Assembly (NCBI GenBank): GCA_001897525.1
Contig: MKTB01000017.1
Coordinates: 248,001-312,000 of the forward strand
Direction of reading: 5' to 3'
DNA length: 64,000 nucleotides
From: Bacteroidetes bacterium 43-16
GTDB lineage: Bacteria > Bacteroidota > Bacteroidia > Chitinophagales > Chitinophagaceae
The notes under the pieces were generated by a model. It did no database searches, was not told the DNA's origin, and was given only the letters and a program-made list of their open reading frames with translations. How positions within the stretch are numbered: the first letter of the stretch is position 1; the number at the start of each line of letters is the position of its first letter. Shown in pieces: positions 1 through 10,209 of this stretch. The position numbers were made by a program, and so were the translations under genes.

Positions 1-109
1 CCAGCAAAGAAGGTAAACAGAACAATCTGCTGATAAAAAAGCAGACCGCTTACTTTTTATTATATTTGCTCCTCTATATTTATTCAATCTATTAATTTCA
101 TACGCATTT

Positions 110-700
110 ATGCCTGTTTTTAAGTTTAAAGTTTCCTGGGAAGACGACGATAACATCAATCGGAGTATAGCACTTACCAATGGTCAGTCTTTTTTACAAT
201 TTCACCAAGCCATTCTTACCGCTTTTGAATTTGATAAGAAAGAGGCTGCCGCAAACTTTTATGAGAGCAATGATAAGCATATGAAAGGCCGCGCCATTTC
301 TTCAGAAGTGCTGGTCAATAAAAAAGATGCACCGGCTTTATCCATGATGAAGACCCCGGTTTCTGCCTTGGTAGACAGCCCCGATAAGAAGTTTATTTAT
401 GAATATGACCCGGTGAAGAACTGGTCGTTTTTTGTAGAACTGGTGGGCATAGACAGGGACGAAAATGTAAAGATCAGCTACCCGCACTGCTTCTTTAAAG
501 AAGGCATTTCCCCGATCCTGACCGGGGCCAAGTCCCTGTCGGAAAACAAGATGGTAGAACTGGAAGAAAAGTATGACCTGGGTAAAGAAGAGATGGATGA
601 AGGCTATGGCAGCGAAGGAGAAGATGATGATAAGGAAACCGACAGTGACGAGGAAAGCTACGGTGAAGAAGAATATGGTGAGGAAGGAGAACAATTCTAA
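110..700 (+). CDS. pRiA4b ORF-3-like / IS1096 passenger-like protein with acidic C-terminal tail
   Basis: ORF; N-terminal 'FKVSWEDDDNINRSIALTNGQSFLQFHQAILTAFEFD' resembles the plasmid pRiA4b ORF-3-like fold; Glu/Asp-rich tail. Confidence 0.65.
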   Translation: MPVFKFKVSWEDDDNINRSIALTNGQSFLQFHQAILTAFEFDKKEAAANFYESNDKHMKGRAISSEVLVNKKDAPALSMMKTPVSALVDSPDKKFIYEYDPVKNWSFFVELVGIDRDENVKISYPHCFFKEGISPILTGAKSLSENKMVELEEKYDLGKEEMDEGYGSEGEDDDKETDSDEESYGEEEYGEEGEQF

Positions 701-702
701 TT

Positions 703-1614
703 GTGAGCATGCGAACGGTTATTGTGATAGCAGGACCGACCGCGATCGGCAAGACTGCGCTCAGTATACAGCTGGCGCAGCATTTTAATACAGCTATAGT
801 GTCCGCAGATTCCCGGCAATGCTACCGGGAAATGAACATCGGTACGGCAAAGCCCGATGCCTCAGAGCTGGCGGCAGTGCCCCATTACTTTATCAATTCC
901 CATTCCATACATGAGCCCATCAATGCGGCCGCTTATGAGCAATTGGCATTGGGCTATCTCGAAGAGATCTTCCAGTCTGCTGATGTAGCGATCGTATGTG
1001 GTGGCACCGGCTTGTACATTAAAGCCCTTTGTGAGGGTATTGATGAGATGCCAGGTGTAGACAAAGAGATAGAAGCCGTCATCAAACGCAATTTTGAAGC
1101 TAAAGGCTTATCCTGGTTGCAGGAAGAGCTGAAAGCCAAAGACCCTGTGTTCTTTGAACAGGCCGAGCAGCAGAACCCCGTAAGGCTCATCCGGGCCTTG
1201 TCCTTTTTAGAAACCAATAAACTATCTATTACTGCTTTTAAAAAGCAGACCGCTAAAGAAAGACCTTTCCGGGTGATCAAGATTGCCCTGGATATTCCGC
1301 GTGAGCAATTGTATGCGCGTATCAATCATAGGGTAGATATAATGATGCAGCAGGGCTTGTTGGAGGAAGTGAATACCCTATATCCTTTACGGGAGCTGAA
1401 AAACCTGCAAACAGTGGGTTATGCCGAGTTTTACGAAGCCGGTGATTTTCCTTTGTCCCAAGCGCAGATCACAGAGGCGGTAGATAAAGTAAAACAACAT
1501 ACCCGCAATTATGCCAAACGCCAACTGACCTGGTTTCGCAAAGACCCGGCATTTGCCTGGTTTGCTCCCGATGAGCTGCAAGCTGTCCTGGACTATATAC
1601 ATGCTAAAAACTAA
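703..1614 (+). CDS. miaA: tRNA dimethylallyltransferase
   Basis: P-loop 'IAGPTAIGKTALSIQLA', 'IVSADSRQCYREMNIGTAKP', C-terminal 'QHTRNYAKRQLTWFRKD'. Confidence 0.97.
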   Translation: MSMRTVIVIAGPTAIGKTALSIQLAQHFNTAIVSADSRQCYREMNIGTAKPDASELAAVPHYFINSHSIHEPINAAAYEQLALGYLEEIFQSADVAIVCGGTGLYIKALCEGIDEMPGVDKEIEAVIKRNFEAKGLSWLQEELKAKDPVFFEQAEQQNPVRLIRALSFLETNKLSITAFKKQTAKERPFRVIKIALDIPREQLYARINHRVDIMMQQGLLEEVNTLYPLRELKNLQTVGYAEFYEAGDFPLSQAQITEAVDKVKQHTRNYAKRQLTWFRKDPAFAWFAPDELQAVLDYIHAKN

Positions 1615-1620
1615 TGCCCT

Positions 1621-2760
1621 ATGTTTTGGTTTTTATTGTTCCTGTTCACCATGCAGCTTTGCTTTGCTTATGCTTACCGCTATCGTCCCGGTGCAGACCC
1701 GGCTTATATCCCCAAAGAGTGGCCGAAAGTGAGTGTCGTAATTTGTGGTAAAAACGAAGCTGAAAATATTCAGCGATTCCTGCCATTGGTATTAAGCCAA
1801 CAGTATGGGCATAATGACTGGGAACTTCTATACGTCAATGATGCTTCTACAGATGAGAGTGCAAGGCTGCTGCAGGCCTTAAGTCTGGAATACCCGCAAC
1901 TGCGCATCCTGGATATTGAACCGGGAGAGGCACGCATTTTTCCCGGCAAAAAACAGGCTCTTTTGCAAGGTTTGCAACAAGCTGAGCATGACCTTGTTTT
2001 ATTAACCGATGCAGATTGCTATCCTGCTGCTGCATTGTGGCTGGAAGGTATGGTGAGGGCTTATCAGCAATTAAAAGATAAAAATCATTTGGAGCAGAAC
2101 TTTGTGCTGGGCTATGGCGCTTATCAGAAAGAGCCGGGATTGCTCAATCGTTTTGTGCGCTGGGAAACCCTGCATACTTTTATTCAATATGCCTCCTGGG
2201 CCAGGATCTACCGGCCTTATATGGGCGTAGGCAGGAATATACTCTATCATAAGCGATCCGTAATTGATTTATTGGAACACGATTCAGCATTCAAAAATAC
2301 TTTTGCCGCAACGGCATCAGGAGATGATGACCTCATTATTTCGGCACTGGCTACTATAGAGAACACCATCATTGCTGATGATGCAGCTACACATACCATC
2401 TCTGCAGCACCTGCAGGCTGGCGGCAATGGTGGCGGCAAAAGACCAGGCATGTATCTTCGGGGAAGTATTATGCCCCTTGGATCAAAAAGGGCCTGGGAC
2501 TATATGCCCTGTCTGCATTTTTGTTCTGGGTACTCGCCCTTATTTTGTTAGTAAGTTCTGAAGGATTAATCCAAAAGCTTGTTTTATTTTTGATACTTTG
2601 CAGGCTGGCGGCCTATTGGGCAAATGCCTTTAAATGGCTGTCTGTTCTGGGGAGTAAGCGACAGGCCTGGTTTTATCCTTTGGGAGAGCTGATGTGGCTG
2701 GTCTATAATATGGCTGTGTCCCCTTTTATATTTTGGAAAAATAAACAACAATGGAAGTAG
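1621..2760 (+). CDS. glycosyltransferase family 2-like membrane protein
   Basis: 'PKVSVVICGKNEAENIQRFLPLVL', 'DASTDES', 'LTDADC', C-terminal TM helices. Confidence 0.88.
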   Translation: MFWFLLFLFTMQLCFAYAYRYRPGADPAYIPKEWPKVSVVICGKNEAENIQRFLPLVLSQQYGHNDWELLYVNDASTDESARLLQALSLEYPQLRILDIEPGEARIFPGKKQALLQGLQQAEHDLVLLTDADCYPAAALWLEGMVRAYQQLKDKNHLEQNFVLGYGAYQKEPGLLNRFVRWETLHTFIQYASWARIYRPYMGVGRNILYHKRSVIDLLEHDSAFKNTFAATASGDDDLIISALATIENTIIADDAATHTISAAPAGWRQWWRQKTRHVSSGKYYAPWIKKGLGLYALSAFLFWVLALILLVSSEGLIQKLVLFLILCRLAAYWANAFKWLSVLGSKRQAWFYPLGELMWLVYNMAVSPFIFWKNKQQWK

Positions 2761-3377
2761 TATTAAAATATTTTACAGATTTCACGGAAGAGCAGATCGC
2801 CCAGTTCAGGGCTTTGGAAGGACTTTATAAAGAATGGAATGAAAAGATCAATGTCATTTCCAGGAAAGATATTGACCAGTTATATACCAAGCATGTATTG
2901 CATTCCCTGGCTATAGCGGCTATATGTCCTTTCCTGCCGGGTATGAGGATCGTGGACATCGGCACCGGTGGCGGATTTCCCGGCATTCCGCTGGCGATCA
3001 TGTATCCTGAGGTAGATTTTCTTTTAGTAGATTCTATCGGTAAAAAACTTAAAGTGGTAGATGAGATCATCGCATCTATTGGCCTGAAGAACGTGCGTAC
3101 CCTGCATTCCAGGATAGAAGATATATCACAGAGGGATTTTGACTTTGCCGTTTCGAGGGCTGTAGCCCCGCTGAAGAGTTTATGGGAATGGGCCAAGCCG
3201 ATCATTAAAAAGAATAAATCTACCGAGCTGGCCAATGGCCTCATCTGCCTGAAAGGCGGTGACCTCAACCAGGAGATCGTGGAAAGTGAAGTGCGTCCTT
3301 CCCTGTGGGACCTGGAAGATATATTTGCCGGAGAGGGCTTTGAAGAAAAGTTTGTTGTTTGGGTGGGTAAAAAATAG
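2751..3377 (+). CDS. rsmG: 16S rRNA (guanine(527)-N(7))-methyltransferase
   Basis: 'RIVDIGTGGGFPGIPLAIMYPEVDFLLVDSIGKKLKVV'; overlaps upstream stop by 10 nt. Confidence 0.96.
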   Translation: MEVVLKYFTDFTEEQIAQFRALEGLYKEWNEKINVISRKDIDQLYTKHVLHSLAIAAICPFLPGMRIVDIGTGGGFPGIPLAIMYPEVDFLLVDSIGKKLKVVDEIIASIGLKNVRTLHSRIEDISQRDFDFAVSRAVAPLKSLWEWAKPIIKKNKSTELANGLICLKGGDLNQEIVESEVRPSLWDLEDIFAGEGFEEKFVVWVGKK

Positions 3378-3455
3378 TCAATATTATATTAATATTCAGA
3401 ATCCTCATACTAAAAACTTATTTTTGTTCATTCTACCAAAAAATCAATATCCCTG

Positions 3456-5225
3456 ATGCTGCAAAGAATCATAGGTATATATATATTCACGCTGTTTTTT
3501 ACAATTGCTGCATTTGCCCAGAAAGGGACAACTGTCAGTGGTACAAAATCGGAACTACAAAGCAAGAGAGAAGCCATTCTCCGGGAGATTGCGAATGCCC
3601 AGGCTTTACTGGACAATGCCAAGGCCAACCAGAAAGTAACACTTACAGAATTGAGTGCGCTGAATAAAAAACTGGCGCTGCGGCAGCAACTGATCAATAA
3701 TATCAATCTCGAAATCAAAACGATCGGTAAGGACATTGACCTCACCAATAAAGAAGTGGAGGTACTGAACCAGCGACTGGGCAAGTACAAAATGGAGTAT
3801 GCCCGCTCGATCCGTTATGCCTACCGCAACAAGGAATCTCAGAATATGATGGTGTTTGTGTTTTCGGCAAATACCTTTAACGAGATGACCCGCCGGATGG
3901 AGTACATGAAAAAGTACCGACAGTACCGTACGGTGCAGGCCGGCAGGATCAGGGAATTGCAGTCTTCTTTATCTGCTAAAGTAACCCATCTCAATAACCG
4001 CAAAGTACAGCGTAATACTTTACTGGGCGATGAGCAGAAGCATAAAGCGGCCATACAGGCCGATGCCGACCAGACCAACCAGGCCGCACAGGAGCTGAAA
4101 AGCCAGGTGACGGACCTTTCGGGACAGATCGCTAAGAACAAAGCGGCTGCGGCGCAACTGGATAATGCCATCCGCGCACAGATTCAAAGAGAAATTGCAG
4201 AAGCTAAGCGTAAGGCAGAAGAGGAAGCCCGGAGACTGGCTTTGGAAAATGCGCGCATCAAAGCGGAAGAAGATGCCAAGCGTAGGGCTATGGAGTCTCA
4301 GCGGCAGGATGAGATCGCCAGGCAAAGAGCTATAGACGAAGAGCAAAAGAGAGCGGTTGAACTGGCGAAGCAGGCAGAGAATGCCCGTAAGCGTGCTGCA
4401 GAAGAAGCGGAGCGCCAGCGCCTGAAAGATATAGAAGATGCAAAGAAGCGCCGGGAAGAAGCGGCTGCAGAAGAGAAGCGCATTGCTGATGCTAAATCCC
4501 GTGAAGACCAGAGAAGAAGAAATGAGGAGCGTAATAAGGAAATAGATAAGCGTAAGGAGGAAGAGCGCCAGAAAGAGATCGCCCGTCAGAAGAAAATTGC
4601 CGAGGACCTGGAAAAGCAAAAAGCGGCTTCCCAGAAGCAGGTGGAGCAATACAAGTCAGGAGCTACTGTAGTGACGATCAACAAGAACCCGGGTTCCGGC
4701 TCTAATCCGCCATCTTCCGGTACCAGGCCGGTAAGTCCGCCGGCACAGGAGCAAAAGAATTATAAAAATATGCTGCCGCAGGAAGTACAAAACCTGTCGG
4801 CCAGCTTCGAGGCCAACAGGGGATCTTTACCCTGGCCGGTAAGCCAGGGCGTGATCGTAGCGCCTTATGGTAAATACCAGCACCCTATAGAAAGGAGTGT
4901 AACGCTGAACAATGAAGGGATCGACATCGGTACCAATGCCAATGCGCCTGTAAAAGCAGTGTTTAAAGGGGTGGTAACCAAGATCTTTAATGTACCGGGT
5001 ATGGGCGTTTCTGTATTGGTCAATCACGGGCAGTACTATACTTTGTATGCCAAGCTTTCGGGTTCATCGGTAGCACAGGGTGCCACTGTGGGTGCCGGAC
5101 AGGTAGTAGGCTCTGCCGGTAAGAATGATGAAGGCGATAATGTGGTGCATTTTGAATTGTGGAAAGTAAACGACAACGGCTCCTTTAATACGGTTAACCC
5201 TACCGGCTGGATCGCTCCACGATAA
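3456..5225 (+). CDS. murein hydrolase activator EnvC-like, coiled coil plus M23 peptidase domain
   Basis: Signal peptide, long Arg/Glu/Lys coiled coil, C-terminal 'NNEGIDIGTNANAPVKAVFKGVVTKIF...VNHGQYYTLYAKL' LytM/M23 signature. Confidence 0.92.
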   Translation: MLQRIIGIYIFTLFFTIAAFAQKGTTVSGTKSELQSKREAILREIANAQALLDNAKANQKVTLTELSALNKKLALRQQLINNINLEIKTIGKDIDLTNKEVEVLNQRLGKYKMEYARSIRYAYRNKESQNMMVFVFSANTFNEMTRRMEYMKKYRQYRTVQAGRIRELQSSLSAKVTHLNNRKVQRNTLLGDEQKHKAAIQADADQTNQAAQELKSQVTDLSGQIAKNKAAAAQLDNAIRAQIQREIAEAKRKAEEEARRLALENARIKAEEDAKRRAMESQRQDEIARQRAIDEEQKRAVELAKQAENARKRAAEEAERQRLKDIEDAKKRREEAAAEEKRIADAKSREDQRRRNEERNKEIDKRKEEERQKEIARQKKIAEDLEKQKAASQKQVEQYKSGATVVTINKNPGSGSNPPSSGTRPVSPPAQEQKNYKNMLPQEVQNLSASFEANRGSLPWPVSQGVIVAPYGKYQHPIERSVTLNNEGIDIGTNANAPVKAVFKGVVTKIFNVPGMGVSVLVNHGQYYTLYAKLSGSSVAQGATVGAGQVVGSAGKNDEGDNVVHFELWKVNDNGSFNTVNPTGWIAPR

Positions 5226-5298
5226 ATATTTAACACCGGTTTCCTCAGAAATATCGGGTGAAACTATTAATATTGAAAAAAATAAATTTTAAAGCGCG

Positions 5299-6522
5299 AT
5301 GAGATTAGCTTTTTGGAAAAAGAAAGAGACCAATAAAAAGAAAAAACCGGCCTGGAGAGAGTGGCTGGATGCTGCCCTTTTTGCGGTGGTAGCGGCTACG
5401 ATTATCCGTATGTTTTTCATTGAGGCCTATACCATCCCTACGGGTTCTATGGAAGGTACGCTCAAGGTGAATGATTATCTTTTTGTGAGTAAACTGGCCT
5501 ATGGTCCTCGTTTGCCCAATACGCCTTTGTCTTTTCCTTTAGTCCATAATACGATGCCGGTCACAGGTGGTAAATCTTATTCAGAATCTGTACACTGGAA
5601 ATACAGGAGATTACCCGGCTTCGGTCATGTAAAAGTGGGCGATGTGGTGGTGTTTAACTTCCCGAACAATGATACGACCATCCTGGAAGATCCGAGCCAG
5701 GATTATTATAACTATGTGCGCCAGATGGGCGGCAGCCAGGCGGTGAAAGACCGTTTTACCGTGATCACAAGACCGGTAGATAAGAGAGAGAACTATATTA
5801 AAAGATGTGTGGCCGGCCCGGGCGATAAGGTAGTGATCAAGGAAGGTGTATTGTATGTGAATGACCAGGTAGCTCCGCAACATGCGCATCAACGCATCGA
5901 CTACTGGGTGGAAGGTGATGTGAAGCTTTCTGCTGATTTTATGGAAGAGAACTTTATCGTGTTTAAAAGTGTGGATGCCCGTAATAATATGCAGGTATAT
6001 GAAATGGAACATGGTACGGTAGAAAAGGTGAAAGCGATCCCGAATGTAAAAAGTGTCCTGCCTGCCAGCGTATTGATGCCGGGTGAGACGGGTAATATTG
6101 CCCAGTGGACTTTCCCTTTTGATACGGCAAATTTTAAATGGAACCAGGATAATTTCGGTGCTTTGATCGTTCCTAAGAAAGGTGCGACGATACAGTTAAG
6201 CCCTGAAAATGTGGCCTTATACCGCAGGATCATCAAGGATTATGAAGAGAACCCTAGTTTTGTTCAGAAAGACGGTGCTTTCTTTATAGAGGGTAAGCAA
6301 ATTACTTCTTATACCTTTAAAATGGATTATTACTGGATGATGGGTGATAACCGCCACAATTCTGCAGATTCCCGTTATTTCGGCTTCGTTCCGGAAGATC
6401 ATATTGTAGGTAAAGCATCTTTTGTATGGCTGAGCTACGGAAACGGTGATGGTACGGTGTACAATAAGAGCGGCATGAGATGGGGTCGTATTTTCAGAGG
6501 AGTAGGTGCTTTGCAGCAATAA
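5299..6522 (+). CDS. lepB: signal peptidase I
   Basis: 'FFIEAYTIPTGSMEGTLKVNDYLFVSKLAYGPR', 'YIKRCVAGPGD', 'YWMMGDNRHNSADSRYFGFVPEDHIVGKA'. Confidence 0.96.
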   Translation: MRLAFWKKKETNKKKKPAWREWLDAALFAVVAATIIRMFFIEAYTIPTGSMEGTLKVNDYLFVSKLAYGPRLPNTPLSFPLVHNTMPVTGGKSYSESVHWKYRRLPGFGHVKVGDVVVFNFPNNDTTILEDPSQDYYNYVRQMGGSQAVKDRFTVITRPVDKRENYIKRCVAGPGDKVVIKEGVLYVNDQVAPQHAHQRIDYWVEGDVKLSADFMEENFIVFKSVDARNNMQVYEMEHGTVEKVKAIPNVKSVLPASVLMPGETGNIAQWTFPFDTANFKWNQDNFGALIVPKKGATIQLSPENVALYRRIIKDYEENPSFVQKDGAFFIEGKQITSYTFKMDYYWMMGDNRHNSADSRYFGFVPEDHIVGKASFVWLSYGNGDGTVYNKSGMRWGRIFRGVGALQQ

Positions 6523-6552
6523 TCACAATAAACTATTTAATAACGTAGAAAG

Positions 6553-6582
6553 CAATCCCGGAAGGGATTGTTTTCTGTTTTT
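6553..6582 (+). terminator. Rho-independent terminator after lepB
   Basis: CAATCCCggaaGGGATTG followed by TTTTCTGTTTTTT. Confidence 0.8.
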
Positions 6583-6598
6583 TGACTAATTTTATAAC

Positions 6599-7162
6599 AT
6601 GAAGTTGTACGTAAAAAATATGGTGTGCAGGCGCTGTATCGCAGCGGTGGAGAAAGTGATGACGGACCATGATCTTCACCCGACCAATATTGTTTTGGGA
6701 GAAGTGCAGCTGGCAGAAGAGGATATAGACGATAAGAAAGAGCAGGTGATTGCCGCGCTGGAAGCTTTGGGCTTTGAATGGATCGACGACCGTAAAGAGC
6801 GCATGGTGGAGGCGATTAAGGCGCTCATCGTGGAATTGGTACAGGATAAGGACAATGAGCTGGAAGTAAATCTTTCCGACTATTTATCTAAGCATTTGCA
6901 TTATGAATATACCACCATCAGCAACCTTTTTTCGGAGCTGAATGGTATCACGATAGAGAAGTACTATATCGCGCAAAAGATAGAGAAAGTAAAAGAGTTA
7001 TTGTTTTATGATGAGCTTAGCCTGAGCGAGATCAGCGATCGCCTGCATTATTCCAGTGTGGCGCACCTGAGCAGCCAGTTTAAGAAAGTTACGGGTATGA
7101 CCCCCAGTGCCTATAAAAAATTAAAGATCACGAAAAGAAAACCTTTAGATGAAGTATCCTAA
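6599..7162 (+). CDS. AraC-type transcriptional regulator with N-terminal HMA-like domain
   Basis: N-terminal 'KNMVCRRCIAAVEKVM' CxxC HMA-like motif; C-terminal AraC HTH 'LSLSEISDRLHYSSVAHLSSQFKKVTGMTPSAYKKL'. Confidence 0.88.
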   Translation: MKLYVKNMVCRRCIAAVEKVMTDHDLHPTNIVLGEVQLAEEDIDDKKEQVIAALEALGFEWIDDRKERMVEAIKALIVELVQDKDNELEVNLSDYLSKHLHYEYTTISNLFSELNGITIEKYYIAQKIEKVKELLFYDELSLSEISDRLHYSSVAHLSSQFKKVTGMTPSAYKKLKITKRKPLDEVS

Positions 7163-8081
7163 ACACTTTGTTTTATGGGTGACCGGCCTGCTGTTGTGCG
7201 CCGGCAGCTCCTGCGCTCAAAAGCCTAAAGCATCTGCAGACAGCCTGCTGTATGCCGTGGTGAAAGAGTTGAGCGATGACCGTTATAAGGGCCGCAAATC
7301 CGGTACGGCAGAGAATGAACAGGCGGCACTCTACCTGGCCGGGGTCTTTAAAGCCGCCGGGCTTAAGCCCGCGGTGGGCAATAGTTTTTTAGTGCCTTTC
7401 GAGGTACGGGGTATGAAATTGTATAATGTTTGCGGGATATTAAAAGGGAAATCGGAGGGCATCTATGCTTTCGGGGCACACTTCGATCATATCGGTTTTG
7501 ATCAAAGAGGACCCGATACGGTGTTTAACGGAGCTGATGATAATGCGAGTGGGGTAGCGGCCATGATCGGTATTGCTACCTATTTTAAACAGCATCCACC
7601 GGAAAAGTCGGTATTGATCATGGCTTTTAATGCCGAGGAGATGGGGCTTTGGGGTTCAGAAGCTTTGGTGGCGCAGCCGGAGATGCAGTCCCTGTTAAAA
7701 AGGACACAGGTGCTGTTCAATATGGAGATGGTGGGTACGGTAGCTGCTTCGGGCAGGAACAGTATGTTCATGACCGGAGATGACCAGTCTAACTTATACG
7801 ACTTATTGAAGGCGAATGCCAAAGAGGGTTTTACCATAGTGAAAGATCCTTACCTGGAGCAGGAATTGTTCTTCCGCTCAGACAATGTGGGCTTTTACCA
7901 TAAAGGTATTGTAGCTCATTCCTTCTCGACCTGCGATATGGAAAACACGAATCATTACCACCAGAAAAACGATGAATTGAGTATTATAGATTTTGATAAT
8001 CTCGGTCAAATGGTTCAGAGTTTCTCGGCCACCATTGCCTCCATGATGCAGCAGCCGGGATTGACTTTTAAAAATAAATAG
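7149..8081 (+). CDS. M28 family metallopeptidase
   Basis: 'YAFGAHFDHIG', 'NGADDNASGVAAMIGIA', 'FNAEEMGLWGSEAL'; lipoprotein-like signal peptide. Confidence 0.93.
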   Translation: MKYPKHFVLWVTGLLLCAGSSCAQKPKASADSLLYAVVKELSDDRYKGRKSGTAENEQAALYLAGVFKAAGLKPAVGNSFLVPFEVRGMKLYNVCGILKGKSEGIYAFGAHFDHIGFDQRGPDTVFNGADDNASGVAAMIGIATYFKQHPPEKSVLIMAFNAEEMGLWGSEALVAQPEMQSLLKRTQVLFNMEMVGTVAASGRNSMFMTGDDQSNLYDLLKANAKEGFTIVKDPYLEQELFFRSDNVGFYHKGIVAHSFSTCDMENTNHYHQKNDELSIIDFDNLGQMVQSFSATIASMMQQPGLTFKNK

Positions 8082-8085
8082 TATT

Positions 8086-8154
8086 ATGAAAGGAATGGTA
8101 AAAGCCTTGAATTGGCTATATAGGAAGTTATTTAAGAAAAGGTGCTGTCAGTAG
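8086..8154 (+). CDS. possible 22-aa cationic microprotein MKGMVKALNWLYRKLFKKRCCQ
   Basis: ATG 4 nt after the M28 peptidase stop; too short for the ORF track; no independent evidence of translation. Confidence 0.3.
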   Translation: MKGMVKALNWLYRKLFKKRCCQ

Positions 8155-8197
8155 GGAGTCCCCGAATATTTAATATAAACTCCGTAATTGCTTTATT

Positions 8198-8977
8198 ATG
8201 ACCTGTCGTATTTTATTTAGTATTGCTTTCAGTGCATTTACTTTGTCTTCATCTGCACAAGAGGTAAGTGTAGCAAAACTATCCCTTTACTACCAAAAAT
8301 TTGTTGATTTTTCTGATCAAAGTCAGTCCGATTCGGCAACGCATTACCGGGCATTATTTAAGGAGCAGGTTATAAATGGTGTAAAGGTAAATCATACGGC
8401 GACCTTGTATGCTTTGTCTGAGCTGGCCAGGCAGGAAATCGGTTTCCAATTTCAAAAGACGACAGATACTAAATTGTACAGCGTTTGCTGGGATGACCAA
8501 ACGGGCGGTACCATGCGTAATTTTGAAGGGTTTTATATTTACCACAATGGATCTGTTTGTGTTACTGAAACGATCCATCCGGTCAGAGAAGAATTCTCGG
8601 CAGGCTCTAATGTCTATGCTTTGCACCAGGTGAATACAAGTAAAGGTAAGGCGATCTACCTGCAATTTGAATATGTAAAAGCGAGTACGTCTTTATTCCG
8701 TTATACTGTTAGCAGCTTGAGTATTGAGCGTGGCAAACTGAACCGGCAGGCGAAATATATTAAGACCGGCAGTGGTTTGCAGCACAGTATTAGTTATGGA
8801 CTGGATTGGTCAGAAAAGGTCAATCGGGATAGAGGGAATCTTAATATCAAGCAGGCGCTCACCTATGATGCTACTCTGAAACAATTTTCTTTCCCCCTGG
8901 TTCAGCAGGATGGTACCATCAGTACTAAAAGAATTAAGTACGGATTTAAAGGAAGTTATTTTGAATTGGTGCAGTAA
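8198..8977 (+). CDS. hypothetical secreted protein (possibly CpcT/CpeT-like)
   Basis: ORF with signal peptide 'MTCRILFSIAFSAFTLSSSAQE'; family guess is weak. Confidence 0.7.
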   Translation: MTCRILFSIAFSAFTLSSSAQEVSVAKLSLYYQKFVDFSDQSQSDSATHYRALFKEQVINGVKVNHTATLYALSELARQEIGFQFQKTTDTKLYSVCWDDQTGGTMRNFEGFYIYHNGSVCVTETIHPVREEFSAGSNVYALHQVNTSKGKAIYLQFEYVKASTSLFRYTVSSLSIERGKLNRQAKYIKTGSGLQHSISYGLDWSEKVNRDRGNLNIKQALTYDATLKQFSFPLVQQDGTISTKRIKYGFKGSYFELVQ

Positions 8978-9062
8978 GGAATTTTTACCTGTCTGAATGC
9001 CAAGGCCAATTCCCCAAACTTCATATAGCTAGTGTTATGTTTTTAAACTTCTGTACAATTTT

Positions 9063-9103
9063 AAATGCAAAAATCGGGGTTTTAAATCCCGATTTTTGCA
9101 TTT
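9063..9103. terminator. bidirectional terminator between convergent genes
   Basis: Perfect inverted repeat AAATGCAAAAATCGGGgttttaaatCCCGATTTTTGCATTT (spacer included). Confidence 0.85.
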
Positions 9104-9130
9104 ATACAGTATTGAAATAGTTGCTGTTTT

Positions 9131-9679
9131 TTAAAATTTCTCGTCCGGAGCTTTTTTAGTGGCGTTGTATTCGACTAAAGTAGCAAAAGCTTTTCTTAAT
9201 CTTTCTGTCAAAGCTTTATCTGTAGTAAAGCTAAATGCGTCTCTGTAGTTGTTGTAATTGGGACCACTGATGGAGAGGTTGTTATATGAATTCCCTTGAC
9301 CGGCCCTGTCATAGTCGCACTCCACATAGATCAACCCTCTTCCGGAGATGTATAGATCATCGGTGTATTCATCGCCCATCTTGGTGACCTTATTTAAGTC
9401 ATAAGTGTACTGACAAAATTTATTAATACCATAATTGTTTTTATAAATGAATAGACCGTCTTTATAGGAAACAAATTCATTTCCATTACGCAGGACTATA
9501 TTTTCTTTCATTTTCGAAGCAATCCAGTCCATGGTTTCTGCTTTGGTGGGTTGGGCTGTTTTACTTACTGCGGTGGTTTTTGCTTGCGGAGTTTTTACCG
9601 GGGCTTTTTTCTGTGCCTGCACGTTCATACTTACAACTGTTGCCATCAAAGCAATGGCCAGTTTCACTTTTGTTGTCAT
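9131..9679 (-). CDS. hypothetical secreted protein
   Basis: ORF with signal peptide 'MTTKVKLAIALMATVVSMNVQAQ'. Confidence 0.75.
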   Translation of the reverse strand: MTTKVKLAIALMATVVSMNVQAQKKAPVKTPQAKTTAVSKTAQPTKAETMDWIASKMKENIVLRNGNEFVSYKDGLFIYKNNYGINKFCQYTYDLNKVTKMGDEYTDDLYISGRGLIYVECDYDRAGQGNSYNNLSISGPNYNNYRDAFSFTTDKALTERLRKAFATLVEYNATKKAPDEKF

Positions 9680-10209
9680 TCTTTATTTGTTTAAATTAAG
9701 GTTTATTGTTTTGGGGGCTTTTCCGCCTATTTTTTGGGTAAAAAATGATACATTTTTAGTCAAAAAAAATCTTGTCCAAGTTAATGCAATTTGTTGTTAT
9801 TTAACTATTTAGATTATGTTCTTTGCCTTAACATTTTTCACCTGTACATCGTCCGTTGCAGTGACTTTATTTAAGTCTTAAGAATATTTACGAACTTATG
9901 TATGCTATAATTGTTGCTACTTATTGGTCTTCTTCAGGTCATTTAGAAAATCAATTACAGGAAAGGCATCCCCTTGATTGGTCGATGTAATTATCGTGTT
10001 GCCGTTTTTTAAATCTTTCCAGAACAGGCTTCTGAAACCTGTCAGCTAGTATGTCAGGCAATCATTCCACTATCAGATTTTTCAACAACCCAACCTGATC
10101 CATATTCAGAAAAGTTGCCATTTTTTTAAAGCGGAGTCTTGCATAAGAGTCGGGAACTTTTGTCCGAACACTCGCTTATTGCCGGAGCTGCAAAGCTCCC
10201 CTTATTCCA

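Noticed and set aside
4020-4649. 209-aa minus-strand ORF inside the EnvC-like gene
   Set aside because: Shadow of the repetitive coiled-coil coding sequence.
9935-10140. Possible decayed minus-strand gene (fragments SYARLRFKKMATFLNMDQVGLLKNLIVE* and FRSLFWKDLKNGNTIITSTNQGDAFPVIDFLNDLKKTNK*)
   Set aside because: Fragments are short and in different frames with no family recognised; could be chance. Would need a BLASTX search to support a pseudogene call.
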